Of a DNA stretch of 51,237 bases, positions 36,674 to 45,806 are shown one piece after another. Positions within the stretch are counted from its first letter, which is position 1; each line of letters starts with the position of its first letter. A model generated the notes under the pieces. That model worked only from the letters and a program-made list of their open reading frames with translations, made no database searches and was not told the DNA's origin. A program made the position numbers and the translations under genes. The DNA lies in contig JAJEAD010000061.1 of assembly GCA_022824305.1 (NCBI GenBank), positions 1 to 51,237 of the forward strand, given 5' to 3'. This DNA is from Gammaproteobacteria bacterium (GTDB lineage Bacteria; Pseudomonadota; Gammaproteobacteria; HK1).

Positions 36674-37216
36674 TCAGTGCGCCACGAGCCGCACTTTCGC
36701 TTCCTCCTTGCGGCTTGCTCCGTCGTCGGGGATGGTCAGGAGCAGCGGCTGGAACATCTCCGCGACGAACTCCGCGCGCCCGCTGACGCCCGCCTTCGCG
36801 TACAGGGAGGTCGCCTGCAGCCGCGTGGTGCTTTCCTTCACGCCTCGCGCCTGGGCAATCTCGGCGAAACGGTATCCCTTGATGATGAGCCAGGCGACTT
36901 CCTTCTCGCTGCGCGTCATGCGCCACTCGCCCATCTGCTCGTTGATGCTCTCGGCGAGCGCGCCGGCAAGCGCCCGGTTTCGCTTCGTCTCGCCCGCGAG
37001 CCGCGCGCGCAGGCGGCGCAGGTCGCGCGCGCCGACGACGAGCGCCATCGACACGCCGATGAACACGAGCAGCTCGATGACGAAATGGGGAGAGCCGAAC
37101 TCGCCCTCGAGCAGCGCGTCCGCTGCGAGGTCGTAGACGAAGAACACGATGGCGCCTGCGAGCGCTGCGAGCGCGAGCACGCGGCGTTGGAGGATTCTTC
37201 TCGCGGTGGGTTTCAT
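36674..37216 (-). CDS. Membrane-tethered LuxR-type transcriptional regulator
   Basis: The 180-aa protein has two hydrophobic segments near the N-terminus (LALAALAGAIVFFVYDLAA and FVIELLVFIGVSMALVV) and a short linker. A C-terminal GerE-type helix-turn-helix follows (MTRSEKEVAWLIIKGYRFAE, then IAQARGVKESTTRLQATSLY, about 95-160). It has no receiver or autoinducer domain. Small membrane-bound LuxR regulators of this layout are known but little studied. It is divergent from ccmA across about 120 bases and is followed directly by the barrel-like gene, its likely operon partner. Whether it also controls ccm is open. Confidence 0.82.
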   Translation of the reverse strand: MKPTARRILQRRVLALAALAGAIVFFVYDLAADALLEGEFGSPHFVIELLVFIGVSMALVVGARDLRRLRARLAGETKRNRALAGALAESINEQMGEWRMTRSEKEVAWLIIKGYRFAEIAQARGVKESTTRLQATSLYAKAGVSGRAEFVAEMFQPLLLTIPDDGASRKEEAKVRLVAH

Positions 37217-37306
37217 GGGACCGCTCCTCCGGTAATCCTGGGCAGGGATGGGGCTCGGTGCTCCGGGCGTCTGACGATTCTTCCCCGACGTGGCGGCACC
37301 CGCGGC

Positions 37307-37312
37307 TATAAT
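37307..37312 (+). promoter_or_regulatory. -10 box upstream of ccmA
   Basis: A perfect TATAAT lies 23 bases before the ccmA ATG, in the gap to the divergent LuxR gene. The -35 region is weak (CCCGAC with a 17-base spacer). It probably drives the whole ccm operon. Confidence 0.5.
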
Positions 37313-37335
37313 GCCGCCGCGCGCAGCGCCCCGCC

Positions 37336-37983
37336 ATGCCCGCCCGTCACGCTACAGCCCCCGGTGCCCAGACTGCCGTGCTCGAGGCGCATCGCCTCAC
37401 CTGCTTTCGCGGCGGCCGGATGCTGTTTCGGGATCTCGATCTGTCGGTTGCGGCGGGAGAGATGCTGGAGATCCACGGACCCAACGGCAGCGGGAAGACC
37501 ACGCTGCTGCGCGTACTGTGCGCTCTCACCGAAGCGGAGTCGGGCGAGGTTCGATGGCGCGGACGCCCGCTGCGCGGACAGCGCGAATCGTACCTCGCGT
37601 CGCTTCGCTACGTGGGCCACCAGGACGGAGTCAAGCTCGCGCTCAGCGTGCGGGAGAACCTCGAAGTGGCAGCGCGGCTCGGCGGCGGCTCGGGAACCGA
37701 GTCCGCCATTCACCGCTTCGGCCTCGAAGCGGTGGCGGAGACGCCCGCACGGGCCCTTTCCGCCGGCCAGCGCCGGCGTACCGCGCTCGCCCGGCTGCTG
37801 CTCGGACCGGCTCCGCTGTGGCTTCTGGACGAACCCTTCACCGCGCTGGACGATGACGGCGCTCGGCTGATGCAGGAACTGCTCGCCCGGCAGGTGGAGG
37901 CCGGCGGAGCGGTGCTCCTGAGCACGCACCGGCCGCTCGCCGCCGGCAGCGCAGGACACCGGCGCCTGGAACTCGGCCGGTGA
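37336..37983 (+). CDS. ccmA: Cytochrome c maturation ABC transporter ATP-binding protein CcmA
   Basis: The 215-aa ATPase has Walker A GPNGSGKTT (48-56), the signature variant LSAGQRRRTALAR and Walker B LWLLDEPFTALDDDG, then STHRPL with the switch His. Length and the following ccmB identify it as CcmA of System I. With CcmBCD it releases holo-CcmE, the haem chaperone, at the inner membrane. The stop overlaps the GTG of ccmB. Confidence 0.95.
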   Translation: MPARHATAPGAQTAVLEAHRLTCFRGGRMLFRDLDLSVAAGEMLEIHGPNGSGKTTLLRVLCALTEAESGEVRWRGRPLRGQRESYLASLRYVGHQDGVKLALSVRENLEVAARLGGGSGTESAIHRFGLEAVAETPARALSAGQRRRTALARLLLGPAPLWLLDEPFTALDDDGARLMQELLARQVEAGGAVLLSTHRPLAAGSAGHRRLELGR

Positions 37984-38663
37984 GACCGGCCCCGGCCCGA
38001 AGCGCCTTCCTCGGAATGCTGAGACGCGACCTGCTGATCGCATGGCGCTCCCCGGTCGAGGTCCTGCATCCACTCGTGTTCTTCGTCATCGTCGTCACGC
38101 TCTTCCGCCTCGGGTCCGGCCCTGGACAGCATGCCCTGGCCGCACTCGGACCGGGGGTGCTGTGGATGGCCGCGCTGCTTGCCACCCTGCTCGGCCTGGA
38201 CGCCCTCTTCCGTTCCGACTTCGAAGACGGAAGCCTCGAGCAGATCCTCGCGAGCCCCGCCCCCCTTCCCCTGCTGGTGGCCGCGAAGGTCCTGGCCCAC
38301 TGGCTCGTGGCGGGCCTTCCACTGCTGATTCTCTCCCCCCTTCTCGCCATCGCGCTCGGGCTCCCCGACGCGGCGCTCCCGGTGCTGCTCCTGAGTCTCG
38401 CGCTCGGGAGCCCGGTGCTCAGCCTCGTGGGGGCCATCGGAGTGGCGCTCACCGTGGGGCTGCGCCGGGGGGGCACGCTCGTGGCCCTTCTCGTGCTGCC
38501 CCTGTACATTCCCGTCCTGGTGTTCGGCACGCAGGCGGTCACCGCGGCGGGCGCGGGCCTGCCGCCCACCGGAGCGCTCTACATGCTCTCGGCGCTGCTG
38601 GTGCTGGCGGCGGTGCTGTCGCCGCCGGCGGCGGCGGCGGCGCTTCGCATCAGCCTGGATTGA
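37980..38663 (+). CDS. ccmB: Haem exporter permease CcmB
   Basis: The 227-aa integral membrane protein has about six hydrophobic helices. It begins with the CcmB-typical FLGMLRRDLLIAWRSPVEVL and contains LGLDALFRSDFEDGSLEQIL and LYIPVLVFGTQAV. GTG 37980 overlaps the ccmA stop (GTGA). It partners CcmA in the CcmABCD complex. Confidence 0.95.
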   Translation: MRPAPARSAFLGMLRRDLLIAWRSPVEVLHPLVFFVIVVTLFRLGSGPGQHALAALGPGVLWMAALLATLLGLDALFRSDFEDGSLEQILASPAPLPLLVAAKVLAHWLVAGLPLLILSPLLAIALGLPDAALPVLLLSLALGSPVLSLVGAIGVALTVGLRRGGTLVALLVLPLYIPVLVFGTQAVTAAGAGLPPTGALYMLSALLVLAAVLSPPAAAAALRISLD

Positions 38664-38681
38664 ACGAGAGAACCCGGAGTC

Positions 38682-39416
38682 ATGAGGACCCCCTTCAACC
38701 ACCTCGCCGCCCCGATGCACTTCTACCGCTGGGGCGCCCGGCTCGTGCCGTGGCTCGGCGCCTGCACGGTCGTGCTCCTCGCGCTCGGATGGTGGGGCGG
38801 CCTCGTCCTCGCTCCGCCCGACTACCAGCAGGGCGACGGCTTTCGCATCATCTACGTGCACGTTCCGAGCGCCTGGATGTCGCTCTTCGTGTACGTGGTG
38901 ATGGCGGGCGCGGGGGCGGTGGCGCTGATCTGGAGGGTCAAGCTCGCGGAGGTGCTGATGGCGGCGAGCGCACCGCTCGGGGCGTGGTTCACCTTCCTCG
39001 CGCTGGCCACCGGCTCCATCTGGGGAAAGCCGATGTGGGGCACCTACTGGGTCTGGGACGCCCGCCTCACTTCGGAGCTCATCCTGCTCTTCCTGTATCT
39101 CGGCGTCATCGCGCTGCTCGCCGCGAACGAGGATCGCCGTCGCGCGAGCCGGGCCGCGGCGGTCCTCGCCCTGGTCGGAGTGGTGAACGTGCCCATCATC
39201 CACTTCTCGGTCCAGTGGTGGAGCACGCTGCACCAGGGGCCCAGCGTGGGATCCTTCGGCGCCCCGTCCATCCACTCGAGCATGCTCGTCCCCCTCCTCG
39301 TCAGCGCGCTGGCCTTCAAGTGCTACTACCTCACCGTACTCATCATGCGGGCGCGCTGCGAGATCGTGGAGCGCGAGCGAAACAGCGCCTGGGTGCGCGA
39401 GATGCTTCCGCGATGA
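38682..39416 (+). CDS. ccmC: Haem-handling protein CcmC
   Basis: The 244-aa, six-helix membrane protein has the tryptophan-rich WWD motif (WGKPMWGTYWVWDARLTSEL) that binds haem on the periplasmic side. Flanking histidines occur in IIYVHVPSAWMS and NVPIIHFSVQWW. It loads haem onto CcmE. A purine-rich ribosome site (AACCCGGAGT) precedes ATG 38682. The stop overlaps the ccmD start (ATGA). Confidence 0.96.
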   Translation: MRTPFNHLAAPMHFYRWGARLVPWLGACTVVLLALGWWGGLVLAPPDYQQGDGFRIIYVHVPSAWMSLFVYVVMAGAGAVALIWRVKLAEVLMAASAPLGAWFTFLALATGSIWGKPMWGTYWVWDARLTSELILLFLYLGVIALLAANEDRRRASRAAAVLALVGVVNVPIIHFSVQWWSTLHQGPSVGSFGAPSIHSSMLVPLLVSALAFKCYYLTVLIMRARCEIVERERNSAWVREMLPR

Positions 39417-39580
39417 GCGACATGGCCCGCTTCTTCGACATGGGAGGCTACGCCCTCTACGTCTGGTCGGCGTACGGCCTGGTGGCGGTGGTGCTCGCGG
39501 CCAACGTCGCGGGGCCCTGGTTCCGGCAGCGACGCCTTCTGCGCCGCCTCGCGGAGCGCGATTCGGCGGAGGAGCGCTGA
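39413..39580 (+). CDS. ccmD: Haem exporter protein CcmD
   Basis: The 55-aa protein has a single membrane helix (YALYVWSAYGLVAVVLAANV) followed by a basic cytoplasmic tail (RQRRLLRRLAER), the standard CcmD layout. It stabilises the CcmABC-CcmE complex. ATG 39413 overlaps the ccmC stop by four bases. Confidence 0.93.
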   Translation: MSDMARFFDMGGYALYVWSAYGLVAVVLAANVAGPWFRQRRLLRRLAERDSAEER

Positions 39581-39617
39581 GGGTCCGCCGGCGGGCCTTC
39601 CCGGGGAGTCACGACAC

Positions 39618-40073
39618 ATGCAACGCCGCCGACAACGCATGCTCTTCGCCGGCGTCATCCTCACCGGGGTGGCGGCGGCGGCGGCGCTCGCGGTGCGCGG
39701 ACTCGGCGAGAACATGCTCTTCTTCTTCAGTCCGAGCCAGGTTGCGGCGGGGGAGGTGCCGGCGGGCCAGAGCGTGCGCGTGGGCGGGCTGGTGGTCCGC
39801 GGCAGCGTGGTCCGGGATTCGGGCCTCGAGGTGCGTTTCGCGTTGAGCGACGGGGCGGAATCGGTGCTCGTGCGCTACGAGGGCATCCTGCCCGACCTGT
39901 TCCGGGAAGGGCAGGGCATCGTCGCCCGCGGACGCCTCCTCACCGGCGGCGAGTTCGCCGCCGAGGAGGTGCTCGCGAAGCACGACGAGAACTACATGCC
40001 GCCGGAGGTCGCGGAGGCGCTCGAGATTGCGCGCGAAGGCGGGCAGATTCCCGCCGCGGACGCCGGTCCGTGA
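39618..40073 (+). CDS. ccmE: Haem chaperone CcmE
   Basis: The 151-aa protein has one N-terminal membrane helix and a periplasmic OB-fold. The covalent haem-binding histidine lies in LAKHDENYMPPEV (H122), with the conserved Tyr at 126. GGLVVRGSVVR and FREGQGIVARG are family-typical. The stop overlaps the GTG of ccmF. Confidence 0.96.
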   Translation: MQRRRQRMLFAGVILTGVAAAAALAVRGLGENMLFFFSPSQVAAGEVPAGQSVRVGGLVVRGSVVRDSGLEVRFALSDGAESVLVRYEGILPDLFREGQGIVARGRLLTGGEFAAEEVLAKHDENYMPPEVAEALEIAREGGQIPAADAGP

Positions 40074-42037
40074 GCCCGGAGCTGGGCCACTTCGCGCTCG
40101 CGCTCGCGTTCTGCGTGAGCCTGGTCCAGGCCGCCGCGCCCTTCGCGTCCGGAGGCGGGGCCGAGCGCCGCCTCGGAATCGCCCGAGCCGGGGCCCGGGT
40201 GCAGTTCCTGCTCGTCGCCCTCTCCTACGCGGCCCTCACCCACGCCTTCGTCACGCATGACTTCTCCGTCGCCTACGTAGCATCCAACTCGAACCTCGAG
40301 CTCCCCCTCTTCTACCGGATCTCGGCGGTGTGGGGCGCCCACGAAGGCTCGATGCTGCTCTGGGTGCTGATTCTCGCGGGCTGGTCCTGTGCGGTCAGCG
40401 CGAGCGGCGCGCCGCTGCCCGCGCACTTCCAGGCCCGGGTGCTCGGGCTGCTGGGAGCGCTGAGCGCGGGCTTCCATCTGTTCCTGCTGTGGACCTCCAA
40501 TCCCTTCGAGCGCCTGCTGCCGGCGGCGCTCAACGGCCGCGACCTGAACCCCCTGCTCCAGGATCCCGGCATGGCCTTCCACCCTCCGATGCTCTACCTC
40601 GGCTACGTGGGACTCGCGGTGCCTTTCTGCTTCGCCTGCGCGGCCCTTCTCGACGGACGCCTCGACGCGAAGTGGACGCGCTGGACCCGGCCCTGGACCA
40701 CGATGTCGTGGACCTTCCTCACCGCGGGCATCGCGCTCGGGAGCTGGTGGGCCTACAACGAGCTCGGCTGGGGCGGGTGGTGGTTCTGGGATCCCGTCGA
40801 GAACGCCTCCTTCATACCCTGGCTCGTGGCGACCGCCCTGCTGCACTCCCTGGCGGTGAGCGAGCACCGTGCCGCCTTCAAGTCGTGGACGGTGCTGCTG
40901 GCGATATTCGGATTCTCCGCGAGCCTGCTCGGCGCCTTCCTGGTCCGATCCGGGGTGCTCGTGTCGGTGCACGCCTTCGCCACGGACCCGCAGCGCGGCG
41001 TCTACATTCTCGCCTTCCTCGGCGTCGTGGTCGGCGGGGCCCTCACGCTCTACGCGGCCCGGGCGGGGCGCATCCGCGACGGGGGCGCCTTCGAGTACCT
41101 CTCCCGGGAGACGCTGCTGCTCGTCAACAACGTGCTCCTGGTGGTGGTGGCGGCGGCGATCACCCTGGGCACCCTGTATCCCCTCGCCTACCAGGCGCTC
41201 GGATGGGGCACCCTCTCCATCGGCCCCCCGTGGTTCAACCTGATGTTCGCTCCCTTCATGCTCCTGCTCGCGCTGCTCGCAGGGATCGGGCCGCACACCC
41301 GCTGGCGGAGCGACACCCTCGGGCCCCTCGCCCGTCGCCTGCGGCCGGCGGCGGTGGCCACGCTGCTCCTCGGCCTGCTCGTGCTATTTCTCCTCTCGGC
41401 GCGTACCCTCGGAGTCGGGCTCGCGCTCCTGATCGCGGCCTGGGTGGCCGCCTCCACCCTGCAGAACTTCCGGCAGCGGCTCCGGGCGGGATCGCGCATG
41501 GCCCTTCACCGCCTGCCGCGAGGCTTTCTCGGCATGACGCTCGCCCATCTCGGGGTGGCGGCATTCATCGTCGGGGCCACCCTGACCTCCGCCGTCAGCA
41601 CCGAGCGGGACGTGCGCCTCGCACCCGGCGAGTCGCACGAAGTGGCCGGATACCGCTTCGAGTTCCTCGACGTCCACGAGGTCCCGGGCCCCAACTACGA
41701 AGCCCGGCGAGCGCTCATCGACGTGCGCCGCAACGGAGAGCGGGTGGCGCTGCTCGCGCCGGAGAAGCGCGTCTATCGCAGCGACGGCCAGGCGATGACG
41801 GAGGCCGCGGTCGACGCCGGAGTCACCCGCGACCTGTACGTCGCCCTGGGAGAGCCGCTGGGCGGCGGCGCCTGGGCCCTGCGGATCCACCACAAGCCCT
41901 TCGTCCGCTGGATCTGGGGAGGGGCGGCGCTGATGGCCCTCGGCGGCATCCTCGCCGTCACCGACCGGCGCTACCGGCGCCGGCGCCGGGCGGAGCGGCG
42001 AACGCCCGCCGGCGAGGCCGCCCCCGCGCTGCGATGA
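40070..42037 (+). CDS. ccmF: Cytochrome c haem lyase subunit CcmF
   Basis: The 655-aa polytopic protein has the WWD-type haem site (GWGGWWFWDPVENASFIPW) and conserved periplasmic histidines (AVSEHRAAFKSW and MAFHPPMLYLGYVG). GSMLLWVLILAGW is also family-typical. It joins haem from CcmE to apocytochromes with CcmH. GTG 40070 overlaps ccmE; the stop overlaps the ATG of the thioredoxin-like gene. Confidence 0.96.
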   Translation: MSPELGHFALALAFCVSLVQAAAPFASGGGAERRLGIARAGARVQFLLVALSYAALTHAFVTHDFSVAYVASNSNLELPLFYRISAVWGAHEGSMLLWVLILAGWSCAVSASGAPLPAHFQARVLGLLGALSAGFHLFLLWTSNPFERLLPAALNGRDLNPLLQDPGMAFHPPMLYLGYVGLAVPFCFACAALLDGRLDAKWTRWTRPWTTMSWTFLTAGIALGSWWAYNELGWGGWWFWDPVENASFIPWLVATALLHSLAVSEHRAAFKSWTVLLAIFGFSASLLGAFLVRSGVLVSVHAFATDPQRGVYILAFLGVVVGGALTLYAARAGRIRDGGAFEYLSRETLLLVNNVLLVVVAAAITLGTLYPLAYQALGWGTLSIGPPWFNLMFAPFMLLLALLAGIGPHTRWRSDTLGPLARRLRPAAVATLLLGLLVLFLLSARTLGVGLALLIAAWVAASTLQNFRQRLRAGSRMALHRLPRGFLGMTLAHLGVAAFIVGATLTSAVSTERDVRLAPGESHEVAGYRFEFLDVHEVPGPNYEARRALIDVRRNGERVALLAPEKRVYRSDGQAMTEAAVDAGVTRDLYVALGEPLGGGAWALRIHHKPFVRWIWGGAALMALGGILAVTDRRYRRRRRAERRTPAGEAAPALR

Positions 42038-42570
42038 AGACCCGGCACCTCGTACCCCTGCTCGTGTTCGCGGCGCTCGCGGTGCTGCTCGGGATGGGCC
42101 TCGATCTCAATCCGAGAATCGTGCCTTCGCCTCTCGTCGGCAATTCGGCGCCGGAGTTCTCCCTGCCGCGCCTCGAGGACCCCGCCCGCCGCTTCGAACG
42201 CTCGGACCTGCTGGGCCGGGTCAGCCTCCTCAACGTGTGGGCGACCTGGTGCGTCGGTTGCCGGGACGAGCACCCCCTTCTCGTGGACCTGGCGCGAAGC
42301 GGCACCGTCTCCATCTTCGGCATCAACTACAAGGACCAGTACCGTCCCGCGCTCGACTGGCTGCGCCGCTACGGCAATCCCTACGTCACGAGCGGCTACG
42401 ACGCGGAGGGCCTCGCGGGAATCGACTTCGGCGTGTACGGGCTGCCCGAGACCTTCGTCATCGATCCGCAGGGCAACATCGTCTACAAGCACGTCGGCCC
42501 GCTCGATCCGGCGGTGCTCGAGGAGCACATCCTGCCCATCGTCCGAAGCTTCGAAGGGGCGTCGGGATGA
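42034..42570 (+). CDS. ccmG: Thiol:disulfide interchange protein CcmG/DsbE
   Basis: The 178-aa protein has an N-terminal membrane anchor and a periplasmic thioredoxin fold with active site WCVGC (C73, C76). GINYKDQYRPALDWL and GVYGLPETFVID carry the family features, including the cis-Pro loop. It reduces apocytochrome haem-site cysteines. The stop overlaps the ccmH start. Confidence 0.95.
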   Translation: MKTRHLVPLLVFAALAVLLGMGLDLNPRIVPSPLVGNSAPEFSLPRLEDPARRFERSDLLGRVSLLNVWATWCVGCRDEHPLLVDLARSGTVSIFGINYKDQYRPALDWLRRYGNPYVTSGYDAEGLAGIDFGVYGLPETFVIDPQGNIVYKHVGPLDPAVLEEHILPIVRSFEGASG

Positions 42571-43028
42571 AGGCGCTCGGCGTGACCCTGCTTCTGATCG
42601 CGTGCGCGTGCCCCGCCGGCGCGACGGTGTTCGAGCCGCGGGAGTGGAGCGACGAGCGGCACCGCCAGCGCTACCACGATCTCATCGAGGAACTGCGCTG
42701 CCTCGTGTGCCAGAACCAGAGCATCGCCGATTCCGACGCCGAGCTCGCCGCCGATCTGCGCCGGATCGTCTTCGAGATGATCGAGGGCGGGGAGAGCGAC
42801 GAGGCGATCACCGCCTACATGACCGAACGCTACGGGGACTTCGTGCTCTACCGCCCTCCCCTCACCCCGTTCACGGTGGCGCTGTGGGCGGGGCCGGCGC
42901 TCTTCGCGCTGATCGGCGGGACCATGCTCGCCGTCACGCTCAGGCGCCGCCGCTCCCGGGAAGACGCCGGGACCCTGAGCGCGGCCGACCGGCAGCGGGC
43001 CGAGCGCCTGATCGCAGGGGAGGACTGA
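42567..43028 (+). CDS. ccmH: Cytochrome c maturation protein CcmH
   Basis: The 153-aa protein has a signal peptide, the redox motif LRCLVCQNQ (C45, C48), the helical bundle (ELAADLRRIVFEMIEGGESD) and one C-terminal membrane helix (FTVALWAGPALFALIGGTML). It lacks the TPR extension of E. coli CcmH, and no ccmI follows, so that function must be supplied from elsewhere. It ends the ccm operon, convergent with the epimerase gene. Confidence 0.95.
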   Translation: MKALGVTLLLIACACPAGATVFEPREWSDERHRQRYHDLIEELRCLVCQNQSIADSDAELAADLRRIVFEMIEGGESDEAITAYMTERYGDFVLYRPPLTPFTVALWAGPALFALIGGTMLAVTLRRRRSREDAGTLSAADRQRAERLIAGED

Positions 43029-43065
43029 GCCCCCGGCCTTCCCCGGTTCCGGCTCGAGCCCGAGC

Positions 43066-44076
43066 TCAACCGTCGCGGAAGAACTCCCGGTACCAGTCCA
43101 CGAAGCGCGCGAGGCCGGTTTCGACGGGCGTGAGGGGCCGGTAGCCGAAGTCCCGGGAGAGGCTCCCGACATCGGCGGCGGTACTCTCCATGTCGCCGGG
43201 CTGGGCCGCCACCGGGCGGCGACGGGCCGCTCGGCCGAGATGCCCTTCGAGCACCGAAATGAAGTGGTCGACGCTCACCGGACGCCCGTTGCCGACGTTG
43301 TAGAGGCGGTACGGAGCCCGGCTGGAGGAAGGGTCGGGGGCGAGGGGATCCCAGTCGCCGTTCGCTTCCGGAGCACGGTCCAGGACCCGGAGCATCACGT
43401 CGACGACATCGTCGATGTAGGTGAAGTCCCGCCGGTTGCGCCCGTGGTTGAACACCTCGATGGGCAGGCCGGCGAGGATCCTGCGGGCGAAGCTGAAGTA
43501 GGCCATGTCGGGGCGTCCCCAGGGCCCGTAGACGGTGAAGAAGCGCAGGCCCGTCATGGGCAGCGCGTAGAGGTGGCTGTAGCTGTGCGCCATCGCCTCG
43601 TTGGCCTTCTTGGTGGCGCCGTAGAGGGAGACGGGATGGTCGGCCCCGTCGTGGACCGAGAAGGGCACCCTGCCGTTGGCGCCGTAGACCGAGCTCGAGG
43701 ACGCAAAGACCACGTGCGCGGGACCATGACGGCGGCAGCATTCGAGCAGGTTCGCGAAGCCGACGATGTTGCTCTGGATGTACTCCTCCGGGTGCGAGAA
43801 GGAGTGGCGTACTCCAGCCTGGGCGGCAAGGTGCACGACCCGGTCCGGCGCCTCGGAAGCGAAGAACTCCTCGAGCGCGGCGCCGTCGCCGAGATCGATC
43901 CGGGCGAGGCGAAAGCGGTCGCCGCGGCAGAAGTGCGCGACCCGCGCCTCCTTGAGCGAAGGGTCGTAGTAGCTGCTGAAAGTATCCAGGCCCGCCACGC
44001 GGTCGCCGCGCGCGAGCAGGCGCCCGCAAAGCGCCGCGCCGATGAATCCGGCGGCCCCCGTCACCAGGACCTTCAC
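43066..44076 (-). CDS. NAD-dependent epimerase, UDP-glucuronate 4-epimerase-like
   Basis: The 336-aa extended short-chain dehydrogenase has the NAD-binding VTGAAGFIG at the N-terminus, FASSSSVYG with the catalytic Ser, and the catalytic YGATK (YxxxK). It also has substrate-region motifs RFFTVYGPWGRPDMAYFSF and GRNRRDFTYIDDVV. Order and length match UDP-glucuronate 4-epimerases that supply galacturonate for surface glycans. GTG 44076 is preferred because AGGGAGG lies just upstream; longer starts exist. It is divergent from gshA over about 50 bases. Confidence 0.87.
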   Translation of the reverse strand: MKVLVTGAAGFIGAALCGRLLARGDRVAGLDTFSSYYDPSLKEARVAHFCRGDRFRLARIDLGDGAALEEFFASEAPDRVVHLAAQAGVRHSFSHPEEYIQSNIVGFANLLECCRRHGPAHVVFASSSSVYGANGRVPFSVHDGADHPVSLYGATKKANEAMAHSYSHLYALPMTGLRFFTVYGPWGRPDMAYFSFARRILAGLPIEVFNHGRNRRDFTYIDDVVDVMLRVLDRAPEANGDWDPLAPDPSSSRAPYRLYNVGNGRPVSVDHFISVLEGHLGRAARRRPVAAQPGDMESTAADVGSLSRDFGYRPLTPVETGLARFVDWYREFFRDG

Positions 44077-44129
44077 CCCACCTCCCTGCGCCCCTCGAGC
44101 CTCCGTCGCGTCTCGCATTGTAGGACCAA

Positions 44130-45806
44130 ATGACGCAGAATCCGCCCGCGTTTTCCGGTGGCCCCAAACCGGATGCTCACCGCGCGGCGACACACAGGCG
44201 ACGATTGATCAAAACCGCGGAACAGCGCCTGGCGCAGCTCACCGCTTTGCGCGCCGACGGGTATCTCGCGGGTGGCCTGACGGGGCTGGAGAAGGAGTCG
44301 TTGCGGGTCGGACCCGACGGGACGATTTCCCGGCGCCCGCATCCCCCCGGCCTCGGCTCCCCGCTGACGCACCCTCACATCACCACCGACTTCTCCGAAG
44401 CGCTCATCGAGCTCATCACCCCGCCGCTGGCGGACCTTCGGAGCACGCTGGACTTCCTCCACGAGCTGCACGTGTTCGTGTTCGAGCACCTCGAGGCGGA
44501 AGAGATGCTGTGGGCGGCGAGCATGCCCTGTCGGGTGCAAGGCGACGAGAGCGTGCCGATCGCCCGCTACGGCAGCTCCAACGTGGGCATGATGAAGCAC
44601 GTCTACCGGGTGGGCCTGAGCCATCGCTACGGCCGCATCATGCAGGCGATCGCCGGGGTGCACTTCAACTACTCTCTGCCCCCTGCCCTGTGGGCGCCGC
44701 TCAAGGACATCGAGCGCGACCCCTCGCCGCCGGCGCGCTTCGTCTCCGAACGCTACTTCGCCCTCATCCGCAACTTCCAGCGCATGGGCTGGATCCTTCC
44801 GTGGCTCTTCGGGACCTCGCCCGCCCTGTGCCGTTCCTTTCTCGGGTCCGGGCCGGACCGCTTCGAACGATTCGATGCCGGCACCCGCTACGCTCCCTAC
44901 GGCACGTCGCTTCGCATGAGCGATATCGGATACAAGAACAAGAGCCAGGCGGGGCTGGCCATCTCCTACGACGGCCTCGATCGCTACGTGGAGAGCCTGG
45001 CGCGCGCGATCGAGACCCCCAGCCCCGAGTTCGAAGCGATCGGCGTGGCCGTCGGCGGGGAGTACCGGCAGCTCAACTGCAACGTCCTGCAGATCGAGAA
45101 CGAGTACTACAGCTTCGTTCGCCCCAAGCAGGTCGCGCGCTCCGGCGAGAAGCCGAGCGCGGCGCTTCGCCGCCGCGGCGTGGAGTACGTGGAGGTGCGG
45201 GCGCTCGACGTGAGCCCCTTCGACCCCCTCGGGATCAACGAGCCGCAGCTTCGATTCCTGGAGGCCCTGCTCATCCTGTGCCTGCTCACCGACAGCCCGC
45301 CGATCGATGCGTCCGAGGCGCAGAAGATCGACGGCAACCAGGAGCTGGTCGCCCGGCGGGGCCGGGAGCCGGAGCTCGTGCTGCAGCGGCGCGAGCGCGC
45401 GCAGCGCCTGCGCGACTGGGCGGAGGAGATTGCCGGCGCACTGGAGGGCATCTGCGAGTGTCTGGACCGCGGGCTCGAGAGTCGGCCCTATGGGCGCGCC
45501 CTGGACCTGCAGCGCGAGGCGATACGGCACCCGGAAGGACTGCCTTCGGCCCGCCTGCTCGACGAGTTGCGCACCCGGCGCGAAGGGTTCTTCGATTTCG
45601 CGATGCGCAAGTCCCACGAGTTCGCCCTCGACTGGCGGGCGGCGCGCCTCGCGCCGCGGCGGCACAAGGATCTGAGCGCAAGGAGCGAGGCGTCCCGTCT
45701 CGATCAGGCCCGGACGGAGGCCGCGGACCGCGTCGGCTTCGCCGAGTACCTGCGCGCCTACTTCGCGGAGGAGCTCGATACGGCCGCACAGGCGGGGGCT
45801 TCTTGA
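44130..45806 (+). CDS. gshA: Glutamate--cysteine ligase (proteobacterial type)
   Basis: The 558-aa enzyme makes gamma-glutamylcysteine, the first step of glutathione synthesis. GLEKESLRV near the start, THPHITTDFSEALIELITPP, GVHFNYSLP, GTSLRMSDIGYKNKSQAGL and VEVRALDVSPFDPLGI match the E. coli-type GshA (518 aa). The N-terminus is about 30 residues longer than usual, so a start closer to LIKTAEQRL cannot be excluded. It is coupled to the next gene by a TTGA overlap. gor lies about 12 kb away. Confidence 0.95.
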   Translation: MTQNPPAFSGGPKPDAHRAATHRRRLIKTAEQRLAQLTALRADGYLAGGLTGLEKESLRVGPDGTISRRPHPPGLGSPLTHPHITTDFSEALIELITPPLADLRSTLDFLHELHVFVFEHLEAEEMLWAASMPCRVQGDESVPIARYGSSNVGMMKHVYRVGLSHRYGRIMQAIAGVHFNYSLPPALWAPLKDIERDPSPPARFVSERYFALIRNFQRMGWILPWLFGTSPALCRSFLGSGPDRFERFDAGTRYAPYGTSLRMSDIGYKNKSQAGLAISYDGLDRYVESLARAIETPSPEFEAIGVAVGGEYRQLNCNVLQIENEYYSFVRPKQVARSGEKPSAALRRRGVEYVEVRALDVSPFDPLGINEPQLRFLEALLILCLLTDSPPIDASEAQKIDGNQELVARRGREPELVLQRRERAQRLRDWAEEIAGALEGICECLDRGLESRPYGRALDLQREAIRHPEGLPSARLLDELRTRREGFFDFAMRKSHEFALDWRAARLAPRRHKDLSARSEASRLDQARTEAADRVGFAEYLRAYFAEELDTAAQAGAS

